Shown: positions 1 through 12,092 of the stretch, one piece after another | Layout of the letters: the number at the start of each line of letters is the position of its first letter | Numbering within the stretch: the stretch's first letter is position 1 | NCBI GenBank assembly: GCA_002964805.2 | Contig: PUDQ02000143.1 | Location: 630,001-694,000, forward strand | From: Trametes villosa | Taxonomy: Eukaryota > Basidiomycota > Agaricomycetes > Polyporales > Polyporaceae | Length of the DNA stretch: 64,000 bases | Reading direction: 5' to 3' | Position numbers and translations under genes: made by a program | Notes under the pieces: generated by a model | The model's database searches: none | What the model saw: the letters and a program-made list of their open reading frames with translations, nothing else | What the model was told of the DNA's origin: nothing

Positions 1-3000
1 AGATAGGCAACGTACGTGCCAACATTCCGCATCCCACTCATCGCCATCGAGTTAGGTGAATTCGCGACCCACACCCGCCTTCTTTCTCCTCGGGAAGCGC
101 GCTCGGGGCGCTGGATGGCCGTACTCCGCGGAGTGCCGCCATGGCTGATGGGACTTGCAGAGGTAGAGGCCCGGTGTGCGCGCCGCGTGCCCGGATGAGA
201 GTTCCCCGCGTAGAATGAGCGGGGAGATGTGGGAGGGCGAAGTGGTGGCCGCCGGCGGTGATGGAAGAGCGCAAGAGTGGCGCGCGAGGAACTTCGCGCA
301 TCCAGGCAAGCGTGGGCGCCTAATGTCTCCAAGAGGCTCGAGCGCGAGACTTTGACGTCCGCGGCGTGCCTTCAATCCGCCCACGACCGCCGTGCCACCT
401 CGTTCGCGCGCGGGCGCGCCGAGGTTCGACTTGACGGGCATACCAACGAGCTCGGCCGGCCATTCTGTGTGCTCAGAGCCGTCAGCGACAGCTCCGCCAT
501 GCTTCGCGTCTGTGGCGCCGAACCGGGCGGTCAGCCAGAAGCTCGAGTTCGCGAGCGACGAATCCGGTATGTACCTTGTCTCCGGAGAGCGGCTGACCTG
601 CAACGAATGCTAGGGCCTCGCGCTGCACCGTCCAGACCCGGCTTCGGCCGACAAGTGGACAATGAGCGTGTGTGAGTGGACGTAGGCGAAATGCGGGCGT
701 ACCGTGCGACGCGTGGAAACCATCTTCGCGCGGCGCGCGTCGGGGCAACTGCGAGCCCAGCGTGCGACTACCGCCGTGCACCGCGCTCTCCGCCCCGCTC
801 ACAACCGCCCTTCACCCTCCCCTGCTCGCAGTCGCCTTCGTGGTTGCCTTTAGACGGCTTGGCGCCGCCCCGGTGCCGCCTTGTGTGCTACAGCGCGAGA
901 TCCGCAAGCCGCAACGCCAGACAAGTCAGCATATGGCCGGAGGCTCCAGATGAAGGATGGGGTACGTACTCGTTTACATCTCGAGCGAGCTTGCAAGCTC
1001 ACCGTGCCTTCAAGCACTAGATCCAGCAGAGCTCCATCGTTCCGGAGCACCGGGGCAGATGCACACGAAGGGCATGGGCGGGGCGGAGCGCGTGGACAAC
1101 GTGCCGAGAGCTGGCCACCCGCATCGACAGGGATGCGGGTGTTCCGGCTCTCGGGCTGGTGTCTCTGCCCGTGTGTCCCCCCACCCGACCGTCATCACCT
1201 GTCCCCTGCTCTGCAGACACGTTGGCGCGGGTCCGTCCCAGACGCAGGCGGGTTGATAGGGTCAACGGGGAGCGACAGGAAGCGGCGAGGGCGGATGGCA
1301 GCGGTACGTACCTGGAGACGATCTCCGTCCCGCTGTTGGGCCGCCCGTCGTGAGCGTGTTCGTAGGGCGGGGACGGCGGGGTGCTTGAGGTGGTGCTCCA
1401 GCGGGGAGGCCGCCAGCGGGCCTGGTCGGAGCGGGGCTCGTGCAGGGAGGAGGGGCGGGTGAAGGAGGAGGGGTGCACGGGGCGAGGGAGAGCGCAGGGT
1501 CTGTGCGCGCGGTGCAGTTTTGCTGCCCGCCGGACAGACCCTCAAACGCACGCGGCCCTGACCGCACCCGGGCAGGGCGGCGAGGTGAGCTGCGGTGCAG
1601 CGTCGCTTGTGCGCCTTAGGCGGTCGCGCTGGGGACGCCTCCGCCCGCGCTCGCCCCGCGACGGTGGGAACCCGCACATCATGTATCAGTACATTACTTA
1701 TTGTCAGACCAATCATATTCTGCTCCATCTGCATGCATCAATATCCAGCTGGCCCTGTAGTAAGCCCATGATCCTTAGAATAGTGTGACACATCCGGGCG
1801 GCATCTAGATGCCCATGAAACATCTCTTTTTCTCATTCCGTAATTCCACCCGTAAGCTCAGTCGCACACCGGGCCGTCGCCTTTTGCGCCATCCCCTTTC
1901 TCAGTGAAACCCCTTACTCAGAAGTGGAGGGAACAGGAATACCGGTGTGAGCAGCACAGTGCTCTTCACACCCTTATTCCTAGTCTCCTCCACTTCTGCC
2001 TCGGCTGTGCTACCACTCCTGAGTCCCTGACATGTATGTAGAGTAGAAATATGATATTCTGCACGCCAAGCGAGGCCTCACGCCGGAAAGACGAAGGTTT
2101 GCGGTTATCGGCCGCCCGGCGCTCTTGCCCGACCCTGCACTCGAGATCTGCCCACTCGCGATGCGTCCGGATCTCGCTAGTTCATACCCAACGACATCCA
2201 CGCTCTCCCGTGCACACTCGGCCGAGTTTCTGCAGCCCTCGTAGTCGTGGTCGAGGCTCTAGACGTGAGCGTTCGCGCAGGGGCGCGCGGCGTGCGAGTG
2301 AGCACAAGTGCCTGCCTATTCTGGCAAGAACGTTCAAAGCCGGCGCCGGCCGCGCGCCTGCTCCTGTTCGCGCTGCGACTTGTCCTCGACTTCCACTCTC
2401 TGGACGATGCTCAGCAGGTTGCGCAGGCGTTGAGCTCCGACGGCCTGGTATGGATCTGGTCAGGCACCCCGCAGCGGATTGAGTAGGCTCTGCCAGTGGA
2501 TGTCCTTCGCGAATCGACCCTGAGATCTCGTGTCTTCGCTACCACTGCATCTATCCACGCTATGCTCACCCTGGCTCAGGCCCACGCTAGCCTCAAAATC
2601 GATCGGATCTGGTATGAATAAATCTCTACGTCATTCCCCGCCATCGGACGACGTCAGATCGTGCGGATGCGCGCGTCCTGCTAACGGGAGGCAGCGGAAC
2701 ACCGAAAACGCATGCAAGGTGAGCATGGTCAGAAGATGACAGGTCGCGCTCAGTGCACGCCGTCGTGCACAATACAGGTGCCCTGATTCACGAGGCGGCG
2801 CACACCTCCGAGACGATCGTTCCGCCGCCCGCGATTTGCTCGTGCCTCGACGGAAAGCGGACTCGGAAGAGAGATGACGCAGTTCGGGGCGTACAGAGAG
2901 GTTCGTACTGTTCCATTCTGACACTAATCGTGCCCGTATACTAATCGTAATGCGTCTCAAGTGTGGATATGGCCGTGCAAAGCTGGTACAACTTCTGCAA

Positions 3001-3719
3001 CGGATGTAATGTACAGCGTACCGCGCGTGCTACTTGACGAGCCTATCCCCGCATGTCATATTTCAAGTTGCCGTCGTCGGACCTGGTGCTCGCCGACTGC
3101 GACGCACGTATACTATGTTCTCAGTATGATCTCTGCCGATTGCACACCTCGCGCGGCACCCCGCTCTGCCTACACGGAAACAACCCGCCAATGAAAGCGG
3201 CAGTGTCCAATCCGCTGGAACGGTGCCTCCGCTCACTCGAGACGAGGGTTGTCCCTGGGCACTCGCGTACCGAGCGCCCACTATCGGAAGCGAACACACA
3301 TCATCGTCCCCTCGGAGACGACGCCGTGAAACGCTCCGAACCGCGTATGTCCTGCCATTGTTCCTCCCGCGGAGTGTCCGTGCGCACCCCTTCCCGCTGA
3401 CCCCATTTCCCTCAGCCCTCCGTATCGCGCGCTGGTTGGCCAGCCACCGCGCGGACCGTGTGTCATCCTCCGCTCTCGCCCCGGCTCGCCCTCTGCCCAT
3501 CTCGTAACATCCGGGCCCCGACGCCGGTATCCTCCCTTCCGAATGGCTGGGCAGCGCGCAGCCGTTGCGCACGGACGCCGCACGGACCTCAGTGCGAGGG
3601 GAGCGGGCGGACGGCCCTAAACCGTCGGGGGCATAAATACGAGACGGATGGCACGCGGTCGCGCCCACCGTCTCCTCCACCTTCTCTTCCACACGCCCCT
3701 GCTCTCTCCGAGTCCCCGC
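1..3719. other. GC-rich stretch without a recognisable gene
   Basis: Open frames occur on both strands and in several overlapping frames, as expected from high GC content. Their translations are rich in Arg, Pro, Ala and Ser and show no domain I recognise. The only clear structure is the hairpin at 1919-1998. From about 3630 a TATA-like AT-rich word followed by a C/T-rich leader resembles the promoters of the sedolisin genes further right. It leads into the candidate small gene at 3720. Confidence 0.5.
1919..1998. repeat. Imperfect inverted repeat, ~80-base hairpin
   Basis: The left arm begins CAGAAGTGGAGG and the right arm ends CCTCCACTTCTG. Going inward, AGGAATA pairs with TATTCCT and GGTGTGA pairs with TCACACC, with small mismatched patches between. 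The centre (AGCAC A GTGCT) can also pair. About 26 of 32 arm positions match, so a single transcript would fold into one long stem. It could be a small-RNA precursor or the remnant of a short inverted-repeat transposon. No transcript evidence is visible. Confidence 0.7.
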
Positions 3720-4064
3720 ATGCGCGGCACCGGACACGATGCACACAACCCCTGGGCACGCTGGGTACGCCAGTAACCCTGGGTCATTCACGATATGATG
3801 CTGACCTAGACGTTTGCAGATGACCACGTCCGCGACGCGCATCAAGGACGTCCAGCACGCCGTGCCGGTGATATCACGCAGCGCGCAGACGCGAGCTGCA
3901 TGCCAGTGGCGCGATCGGTATGCGATGGTAAGTACATAGACATCCTCCCCGTGTGTAGCGCATCGTAGCTAACTTACATTCGCTAGCCTCACTACACGAG
4001 GATGTTCCGCCTCGTGGTGTCCTCCGAATCCGCACCCAGCGAAGGACTCGGAAACTCGCGCTGA
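3720..4064 (+). CDS. Candidate small spliced gene, 76 aa, unrecognised
   Basis: Three exons can be joined in frame: 3720-3764, 3820-3927 and 3987-4064. Both introns are short and fungal in style. The first runs from GTACGC to TTTGCAG with a CTGAC branch-like word. The second runs from GTAAGT to CGCTAG with CTAAC/CTTAC words. All joins are phase 0 and end at a TGA. A TATA-like word near 3630 and a C/T-rich leader precede it. The 76 aa product is basic and matches no family I know. It may be a real small gene, the start of a longer decayed gene, or a chance match in GC-rich DNA. Confidence 0.3.
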
Positions 4065-5529
4065 CAATGTGGTAACACTATTCGTCGAGGCGCACACTCT
4101 GATTCTCGTCCCTCAGCTTGATTCACTGCGAACGGCGACTACAGGCCGCGACGGGGCGGACCCGGAAGAGCACAGTTTCGGGGTACAATCGGCGCAGAAT
4201 GGTCAGTTCAGTCTGCCGCACTCAAGTATGGTGCGGGGAAGCTTACCACGCTCCTTTGTCAGTGCGCGCGCTTCAGGAAGCTTCGGAAGGCCTGTCCGTG
4301 TGCTGAACAATATACAGCGGTGAGCGTGCGGTCCCAAACGTCGTGATGCTCGCGCTGACGCGTAGTCGAATTCATTAGTGTGTAGCTACATGCACGACGA
4401 CGGATGGACGTTGAGGGCGGCACGATCCCGTCGGGAGAGGTCCGGAACTGACGATGACGGCGGCGCGAGCGTGAGCAGCGCTCTGCGCTCACGCGCCTCG
4501 CATTTACAGGCACGGCGGACGAGCACAGGCGCGCCGTCGACGCACGGTACGGGCGCGGCGGCGTGTGCCATAGTCCTGCGGGCCGCGAAGAGCACTAGGG
4601 CGGGAGCGCAGTGACGACACGGTGCGAGTACCGCGGCCCGAGCCGTCTTGCGACATCGCGGTGAGTCGTCCCGCCGTTCTTGAGTGAAAATACCTACGTA
4701 ACACTGTCATGCAGCTCGTCTCGACGTGCTCCGGCTCCAACCCCGGCTCACACGCGCTGCTGAGCATCCGCGTGCGATCGCGCGGGCTTGCGGGCTTGCG
4801 GTAAGTCCTCCCGCAACCGCTTCGGACGTATTGCGCCACGACTAACCCTAGGATCTGTGCAGCACGTACCAGGCGCCACAAGCGGCGCCGTTACCGCGAG
4901 ACACGCCCATACGATGCGGAAGCGCATCCTCGGAGTACCTAGACGACAGGAGGCGGCACGCCGAGGCGGCGGCGCGGCGGTACAGTGGGCGGGCGGCGGG
5001 TAAATGGCAGTCGTATGTACCTTAGTTAGCCGCACTCCCCGCAGGGGACATGGCGTGGGCGGCGACCGGCGACCCCTCGCACGCGGGCGGGGATGCGAGC
5101 TCTATCAAGTAGACGGGGCGCGTGCGGTACATGGGGGTACTAACTACACAGCAGCCCTGTCCGTACCCGCTGCTGGGAACCGCGGGGCCGGTACCCGCCG
5201 GTTCCTGGACCTGCATGCCCTTAGTGTGCCCTCCCGGCGGGGGCGGGGTTACGGGAGTTTCGGGAGCACTGTGCGGCCCCGCGCACACTCGTCGCTTCGC
5301 CGTCGGGCCGGGTTTGACCTGGGGGCGGGTGCACACCGCTGCCGCGGCTCGCACGAGCGAGACAGACAAGCGAGGCGTGCAGGAACGACTGCGAAGACGA
5401 GGTACGCGATGCACGCTGTCGGGAAGGTGAGCATCGGGCGGGCGAGAGAGAGAGGGCCGCGTACCTCGCGCGTCCGCGACGGCTGTGGGGAACGCGTCGG
5501 CGTCGGCGTCGAGAGTGCGCGGGGCGGGG
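4065..5529 (+). other. Gene-poor stretch with intron-like segments
   Basis: No protein family is recognisable. At least two segments look like short introns in plus orientation: about 4661-4712 (GTGAGT to ATGCAG) and about 4800-4861 (GTAAGT, a CTAAC word, then GTGCAG). The sequence between and around them is Arg/Gly-rich when translated. It may be a decayed or non-coding spliced transcript continuing from the candidate gene at 3720. Confidence 0.3.
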
Positions 5530-7480
5530 CGCACGCCTCCGCGGTATGCGCATCCTCGGCGGGGTCCGACTTGCGACCCCGGACGAATGTTCGGATTTGA
5601 GCTCCACGCACGCGCCTGAGAGCGGCGGGGACCGATAGGCGGCGCTCAGGAGAGCCGCCGTGCCAAACGGCGCCGCGGGAGAGTGCGATCGCGTCCCGCG
5701 GCGCGCGTTTCGGTGTTCGCGCCCACGAGGCCCTCCGAGGTCGACGGGAATATTTTCGCGCCAGATCGTCGCCAAACTGGCAGCCAGCACGCGCCCCGGT
5801 GTGCTCGTCCCGGGAATCGTGCTTGCGCGCCGGCTCGAGCGGGGATGGGGCGACGAGGCCGGGTTCTTGCCGTGCCCGAGCTGAGTTGCCGGACCGTGAA
5901 ACCACGCGAGCGGCGTGCGGGAGGCTTCCGTTCGTGTGGACGAGGCGTCGTGTACGCACTTGGGGCAGTTCCCGGAAGTCGTGCATGGCCTGGGCCGGCC
6001 TGGGGATGTTCGCGTGTTCGACGTCCTCGAGGGCCAGCTGAAGAGTCCGGATTTCAAACCCGTCGTATGCGCTCAGAGCAGGCAAAGACTGGCATAGAAC
6101 GTACGTGGGAGCGTTCTTGCCGAGTGGCGCGACGGTGGAGCACGAGCACGGCCCGGGGCATGGGTTTCGGTGGTCGCCCCCCGCGAGCACCCATGAAACG
6201 GCCGGAAGTCGACGCAGGATTTTCTCGTCGGAGCGCCGCGAGACTTGGCACGTCTGCGCTTCTCGGTGCGTTCGTCCCGGGAATCGCGTTCGTGTGCCGT
6301 TCCGGGCGGGGGTTGGACGTCGAGAGCGCGGTCTTCCGGGGCTCGAGCACGGTGCCCGCGCCGCGCCGCGCCGCATGCAGTGTGTTCGGCGCGGCCGTAG
6401 GTGCTCGAGCGGAGTCGTACACGCACTGCTCGCGCCCCGCAGCCGTTTTGGGGGCGCGGGACGGCGGGACGGGCGTTCGCGTGGCCGACCTCCTCGGGGG
6501 CTGCACGAAAAGTCAGAATTTCAAACTCGTCGTACGCGTTCGGAACAGGCGGGGGCGGGTAGAGCACTTGCCAGAGAGTGCTCGCACCGGGCGGCGTCGC
6601 GGGAGAGCGGGAGCGCGGCCGGCGGCGCGCGTTTCGGTGGCCGCCCCCGGCGAGCACCCATGAAATCGCTCCGACTCACCCCGACTTTTTCGCCTCCGTT
6701 CGCCGCGAAACTCACAGCGCGCGCGCCCCCCGGTGCGGTCGTCCCCGGAATCGCGTTTGCGAGCGGTTCCGGGCGGGGGACGAGCGCCGGGGCGGTGGTC
6801 GTCTCGGGCTCGCCCGCAGTTCCCGGACGACGAACCGACGCGAGGAGCGTCCGGGGCGCGCCCGTGCGCACCGATGGGGCGCCGCGGATGCACACCGAAC
6901 GTGCCCGAGGCGACCGAGGCGGGAGGGGTGGCTCGGGGGACGCCCGCACGGTCGGCCTCCCCGAGGGCCTGTCTCCTCGCACTCGAAAAGCGCGAAAACC
7001 AAACTCGCCGCACGCGCCTGGAACCGGTGCAGGCCGGTAGGAAACGTTCAGTGGAGTCTTCCCGCGAAATGGCGCGGCGGGAGGAGGCGCACACGGCCCG
7101 CGGCGCGCGCGTCTTTCCCGGGGCCCATGAAATCGCCCACAAGTGAGCAAAACGGTTTCGCCCCAGACGGCGCCGACACTCACCTGGGACATGCAGCCCG
7201 ATTCGTACGTCCCGGGAATCGTGTTGGCGACGCGTTCCGGGTGCGGGGCGGCGACACAGGCGGGGGTCTTGTCGGGGCCGGGTCCCCCAAGAGCGCGTCG
7301 CGGCGCGACGAGCGGCGTGCGTGCGGCGTAGATGCGTGTGCGCCTAGGACAGTGCACGCATTCCGCACGCTTCGCGGGCGTTTCGAGGGCAGGGGCCGGC
7401 GGCACGGACGTGCACGCGGACTGCCTCCCCCTCGTCCGGGACCCCGGCGGAAAACGCGCACCGCCACCCCGCCGCCCACG
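5530..7480. repeat. Diverged tandem repeat, unit about 465 bases, ~4 copies
   Basis: The same ordered set of words recurs at 460-476 base spacing. A word close to GTCCCGGGAATCG occurs near 5810, 6270, 6740 and 7210. A GGTTTCGGTGG/CCCATGAAA block occurs near 5705 (degenerate), 6165, 6631 and 7107. A TTTCAAACTCGTCG-like word occurs near 5592 (degenerate), 6050, 6518 and 6995. On the minus strand the units keep related open frames: a motif IPGT recurs in each, and two frames end with the same residues, ACSER(V/I)RRV, before a stop. The outer limits are approximate because the end units are more diverged. Confidence 0.7.
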
Positions 7481-10288
7481 CCCGCGCCCGGAGCCGCCCA
7501 CGAGCGACGGCCGACGTGCACGAGAGCCTGCCTGCGAAACCGCGCGGCGGGCGGACGGGTGGACGGCGGGCGGCGGGCGTCGCTGCGGGGCGGCGGGGGC
7601 GGCCGTCTTGAAGGGAGCGGGCGAGCGGGCGGGGCAGCGATGCGGGGCGGGCGACGCGTGTGCGGGCGCGTAGACGCGATGGCGAATGCCTCATGCACGC
7701 GTCGCACGCGTTCCGCGGACGCGGGGCGGTCTCCGGGGCGCGGCGCGGGGGGGAGGTCGTCACTTCGAAGCGGGCGCGGGCAGCGCACATGCCCGACGGG
7801 CTGCCGGACGGCCCTGGCGCGGCGCGGCTCAGGGGGCAAAAGCACTCTATTGGGCGTATATCTAGTACAGACGGGGACGGGGTAGAGTAGGTGAGCGGCG
7901 TGCACCGGGCGTTCTGGGCCGGGGCGGGCTGAAAACGCGCGGCTGTCGGCGCAGTTCGCGAGCGGACGCCTTGGGAGCGTGCCTGGCGCGGGTACTAGGC
8001 GGCGCGCACCGCGTGGCACGGTGTTGACGCGGGGCATTGGAGGGAGAGGGCGGGAGGAGGGCGGGAGTCCGCCGGGGTGGGTGGCAGAGACGACCTCCCG
8101 GCGTCGGACGTCGACGCCGGCTACGTACAGGCGCTGACGTCGTCTGCAGGCGTGATTCGCGCTAAAAGGAGTCGTACACGTACCTGTAAGGCGCGTAGCG
8201 CGTACTGTGGGTGGCGGGGGAGGCCGGGAGGGTCGTCGGGGTGGCGACGGTGTTCCCGGCGCAGGACGTCCGCGACGCGTCCACGCGCGCAGCGGCGCCG
8301 TCGTCAACCAGCCAAGAACGCGTGTGAAGCGTCTTGAGGGCGGGCAGTGAGCCGTGCAGGCGGTACGAGGATCGAGCGGGCGCACCTGAACACGGCGCCT
8401 ACCGCCTCTGCCCCTCGCGCATTTCCCCATCCTCCGACCCGTGCTATCGGCGGCATGTCGGGGCCATCGACACGTTCGATCTGCGGGCCATCCGCCGCTT
8501 TCCCGGCGCGTGTGAGGACAGGCGTTCGCGATCTGGCGGTCGGGCAGGCAGTGAGTCGGGTGTGGTCAGCACGGATCGGACCCGGACGAGGTGTAGACGC
8601 ACCTGTGGATCGCATACAGCCACCCTCGCCCATCCGTACCTGGTTTATACGCGCCGGTCGCCGGGGCCGTCGGGTAGATCGCGAGAAGACGTGTGCGGGG
8701 GTCTGCGTGGTGGGACAGGGATTCCGCTTGAACGGCGCAAGGGGCGTGTTCGCACGCGTGATGGCGGCATGTTCGGGGTCGTCTTGACGTTCCCTGCGCG
8801 TCTTGAAGCGGGGCGTGGAGGGGCGCACTCGGGGGGGAGGGTGCGAGAGGGGCAGAGTGCTGAGCGTGTAACTCACCGAACTCGCGGCCGTTGCACTAGC
8901 GCTCTTGCACACGCATACAGGCAGGCCCTAGGAACCACCTACACACGCTCGGGAGTATGCGCGGGCAGTTGGGGGGTGGGCGTGGGCGGTTTAACCGGTT
9001 TCCGAGCAGAGAAAGCAGCGCCGACGGGGCAAATGGAGTCGTGCCTGCGTAAGAACTGACCAGAATGCAGACAGGGATGCGCCGGACACAGCCGTACCAT
9101 TCGCCGAGAGAGCAGCGCGGGCGGCGGACGGGCGGAGAACGAGAGGGCGAGGCAGGGCGGGGCGGCGGACGGACGGGAGCAGCAGCCAGAGCGTTGAGCG
9201 AGACGGCGAGTCGTGCGCGCGAGAGAGTCGAGAGAGAGCAGCAGGCGCGGGAGAGACGCGGGGCCAGGGCGAGCGGCTACAGAGGAACTCTATTCGGGAG
9301 CTGCTTCTGCCGCCGGCGCCAGATTTCCGCCTCACCTCCCTTCAGCCTCGACATGAGCAGCGCGGTCTAGTGTAGGGTCGGACATCGGTGTGTACCTCGC
9401 TGAAGCTGGGCAAGAGGCGGTGAGGTGCGAAGCCTAAGTTATCGGATACGTGAGATTAGAGCCCGGGGGAGCACCAGCGCTATCCCAGTGGATATCCAGC
9501 TCCAAGCAAAGTTGTAGTCTCGAGTAAGTACTTACTATTGCATCGATGACGTCAACCTTATTCGTGCGCTACGTGTGCACGACCGGGTCCGACAACCGGA
9601 CACCACTTTGTAATGGAAGGAGATTTATTAGTGAAGACGACAGGCGTTGCTGGAGACATAGGAATGGTGGCGCCTTGACATGTTTTCGTGCATTCGGGGA
9701 GCTACTGTACCATCCTCTGCGAGAGGGTACTTATGAGTAGTATGTAGTCCAGTTGAGCCAGGCACTGGCCATCCTGGCGCTGCAGCGTTTGTGAGTCGGA
9801 GCTAGAATGGCTCACAAAGGGCGGCATTTCTGAGTTTGAAATGCACAGCAATTGTGGCCTAAGTCACGTAAGTTTCCACAAAAAGAAAGCAGGCGGCTGT
9901 GTGTGAGGCGTTGCCGCCTCGACGGCGGTGAGAACAAGGCGATACGATTCTTGCCGGAACCCTCAATAATTCTCTTCGCCGCCCCGCGCTGCGTTGGCGG
10001 TCGACGAGCTGCGCGCGGATCTATCCGCCATGTCCTCTATAAGTGGGCCTGAGATCTTAAGACAAACGCCTCAGGCCCGCCCAACCTTCATCCACCTATC
10101 CCCACTCTCGACCTCCCCATAATACCTGCCACAAGCGTACAGCGGAATAATACTGTATGACCTCCTTAACGACCGTATAGATACGCCACGTTGACTGACG
10201 GATATGTAAGAGCCCTAATTCCACTCATCAAACACTACCCCCGCCCTCGCAGAAACTCGCTCCTCTTCCTCTCGTCTTCCCAGCCCCA
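7481..10288. other. GC-rich, then moderate-GC stretch without a recognisable gene
   Basis: Bases 7481-9380 continue the GC-rich, low-complexity character, and a purine-rich run covers about 9100-9280. No reading frame shows a known domain. From about 9400 the composition becomes more balanced and leads into the promoter of the WW-domain gene, with a TATAAG word at 10038-10043. Confidence 0.5.
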
Positions 10289-12092
10289 ATGTCGGACTAC
10301 CAGCCATCGAAGGATCTCTCCAGCAACATGCTGATTCCGACGACGTCTGCCCTTCATAGTCGCTATGCGAACCGGAAGCAGTCAGTGCCACCATCCCGTG
10401 GTGGCGCACATTTCGCTCACCTACTATCATGCAGGAGCACGCCCGGCAACATGATCATTAGGCCGGGCCAGTTCTCGTATGCGGGAGAGTCAGAGTAAGT
10501 GGCTCATGATATAATGTTTGCATTCAAACGAAGTGGATAGAGCTAACTTCTCTCATAGACCGCGATACCTCCCTCAAGGATGGTCGTCGTACGTTCAGCC
10601 GGAAGGGCAGCTCTACTTCGCCCGCGCAGGCTCACCCCGCATGGTCACCGATGCGTACATCTACTCCACCGTTACCCAGGAGAAGGTGCTACGCTTCGCA
10701 GCGGTGGTGGAGAAAGTCATCGACGCCAAGCAGATCAGCCTCCCCGACACCGTGGAGGTCTACCTGACGCCGTCGGAAACGGAGGACAAATGCTTCTACT
10801 ACGTCGCCGATCATGCGTCGCGCACGCTCTTCTGGTTTGAGGCGGCCGATCTCGACGAGCTCTCCATCCCGGACGTCGTGTCAGAGTCTCATCTTCGTGC
10901 TGCCATGGGCGACCTGTACTGGCAGCACGTGGAGCAGTTCCCCTCGCACAGCCCTCGCGGCCTCTCTCTTGCGGTGGACGACTTGATTGCACTCTTCATC
11001 TACGGACAGGGGGACCATATGACGTCCGACAACTCGACGTTCCCTTACGTCGCCAAGGAGTGCAAGAACGCCATCCGCATGCTCGAGGGCGCCCAGCAGA
11101 GGCTCGACCACCCTGCTTCTATCTCCATCGTGGCACGCCTGTGGGTTGTCATTTGTGAGTATCCGATGCGCGCCCCCTGTTTGTTAGTGACACATGCTCA
11201 TCGTGTTTCCAGCACGCCACCGCCTGCAGACTCACTACGCGCAGGAGCGCGTGCGCCTGAACCGCGACCAGCTGATCTTGGCCCTGCCTGAGACGCCGCG
11301 CGGCCGGCTCTTCGCTGCGACCTCGCGCGTGCTCCTCGGCCTCCCAGAGGCGTACGCGCTGAAGCTCGACCGCCTCTTCGCAGACGAGATCGTCTACGTG
11401 CACCCCTGGCGCGAGTTCGCGGGTCAATGTCGCGCAGAGTGGCAGCAGTACACATCGTGGGTGCGTAGCCTCGGCTCATCCTCACATGTGTGCGCTCGCT
11501 GACGTGGCCCTCTGCCTCGTGATCAGTCCCTGGGCCTTGCGATGTGAGTCTACCGCAGCCGATCGCTGTCAATGTCGCGCAGCCGCTGACGGGTGTTTCT
11601 GTTACAGCCTCAACGTGCTCATGCTCGCGTTTACGCCCCTCTCGAGCCCTATCGCGGGCGCATCGCTGATCTGCTGCGCGATGGCCCTCGTCAGTGGCCT
11701 CACGCTCCTCCTCTCTTACGACGGCGCGGACACGTGGTGCGCGGAACAAGCGGTGCGCCTTCCCTCCTCCCCTTCATACGACGTTTCTGACATTTGGTTG
11801 CTGTGTTCTGTAGTGCGCGTGCCTCCACTCGTTGAAGCGCGCTTCCCCGGGGTTCAAGCGCACCGGGCTCGCGTTCGCCGCGCCCCGCGCTGCGTTCATA
11901 TGGGCGGCGTTCATCGCGTCGTTCCAGGCGCTCTTCTCGCTGCAACGCGCGATGGGCGTGTTCGCGCTTGCCGCGCTCGTCGGCGTCGTGCTCGTGGCGC
12001 GCATGCCGTGGGCCCGGTGGGCCCGGGGGGCGTGCAGTTGCCTCCCGCGGTGTCGCCGCGACAGGGAAGCGGATGTCATCTCGAAGGTCTAA
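10289..12092 (+). CDS. WW-domain-like multi-pass membrane protein, 496 aa
   Basis: Six exons join in frame: 10289-10494, 10559-11154, 11213-11460, 11527-11543, 11608-11752 and 11814-12092. The fourth exon is only 17 bases. Near residue 70 the segment LPQGWSSYVQPEGQLYFA has the look of a WW domain (LPxGW, then aromatic residues). A long soluble middle region follows. The last two exons encode hydrophobic stretches (LNVLMLAFTP..., SLICCAMALVSGLTLLLSY, then AALVGVVLVA), so the C-terminal third is probably membrane-embedded with a basic Cys-containing tail. WW domains bind proline-rich ligands. The precise role is unknown. Proteins with this layout occur widely in mushroom-forming fungi. The start is the first ATG after a TATA-like word 250 bases upstream. 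Confidence 0.8.

Noticed and set aside
4849..4854. CCCTAG/TAACCC-like word suggesting a telomere nearby
   Set aside because: Only a single near-match is present. No tandem telomere repeat occurs anywhere in the gene-poor left region.
7180..8430. 416-codon minus-strand open frame, and similar long frames between 5.2 and 8.4 kb
   Set aside because: All are Arg/Pro/Ala-rich, overlap equally long frames on the other strand, and show no domain. Long frames are expected at this GC content. I report only the tandem repeat behind them.
11198..11749. 183-codon minus-strand frame antisense to the WW-domain gene
   Set aside because: It is a shadow of well-supported coding exons on the plus strand.
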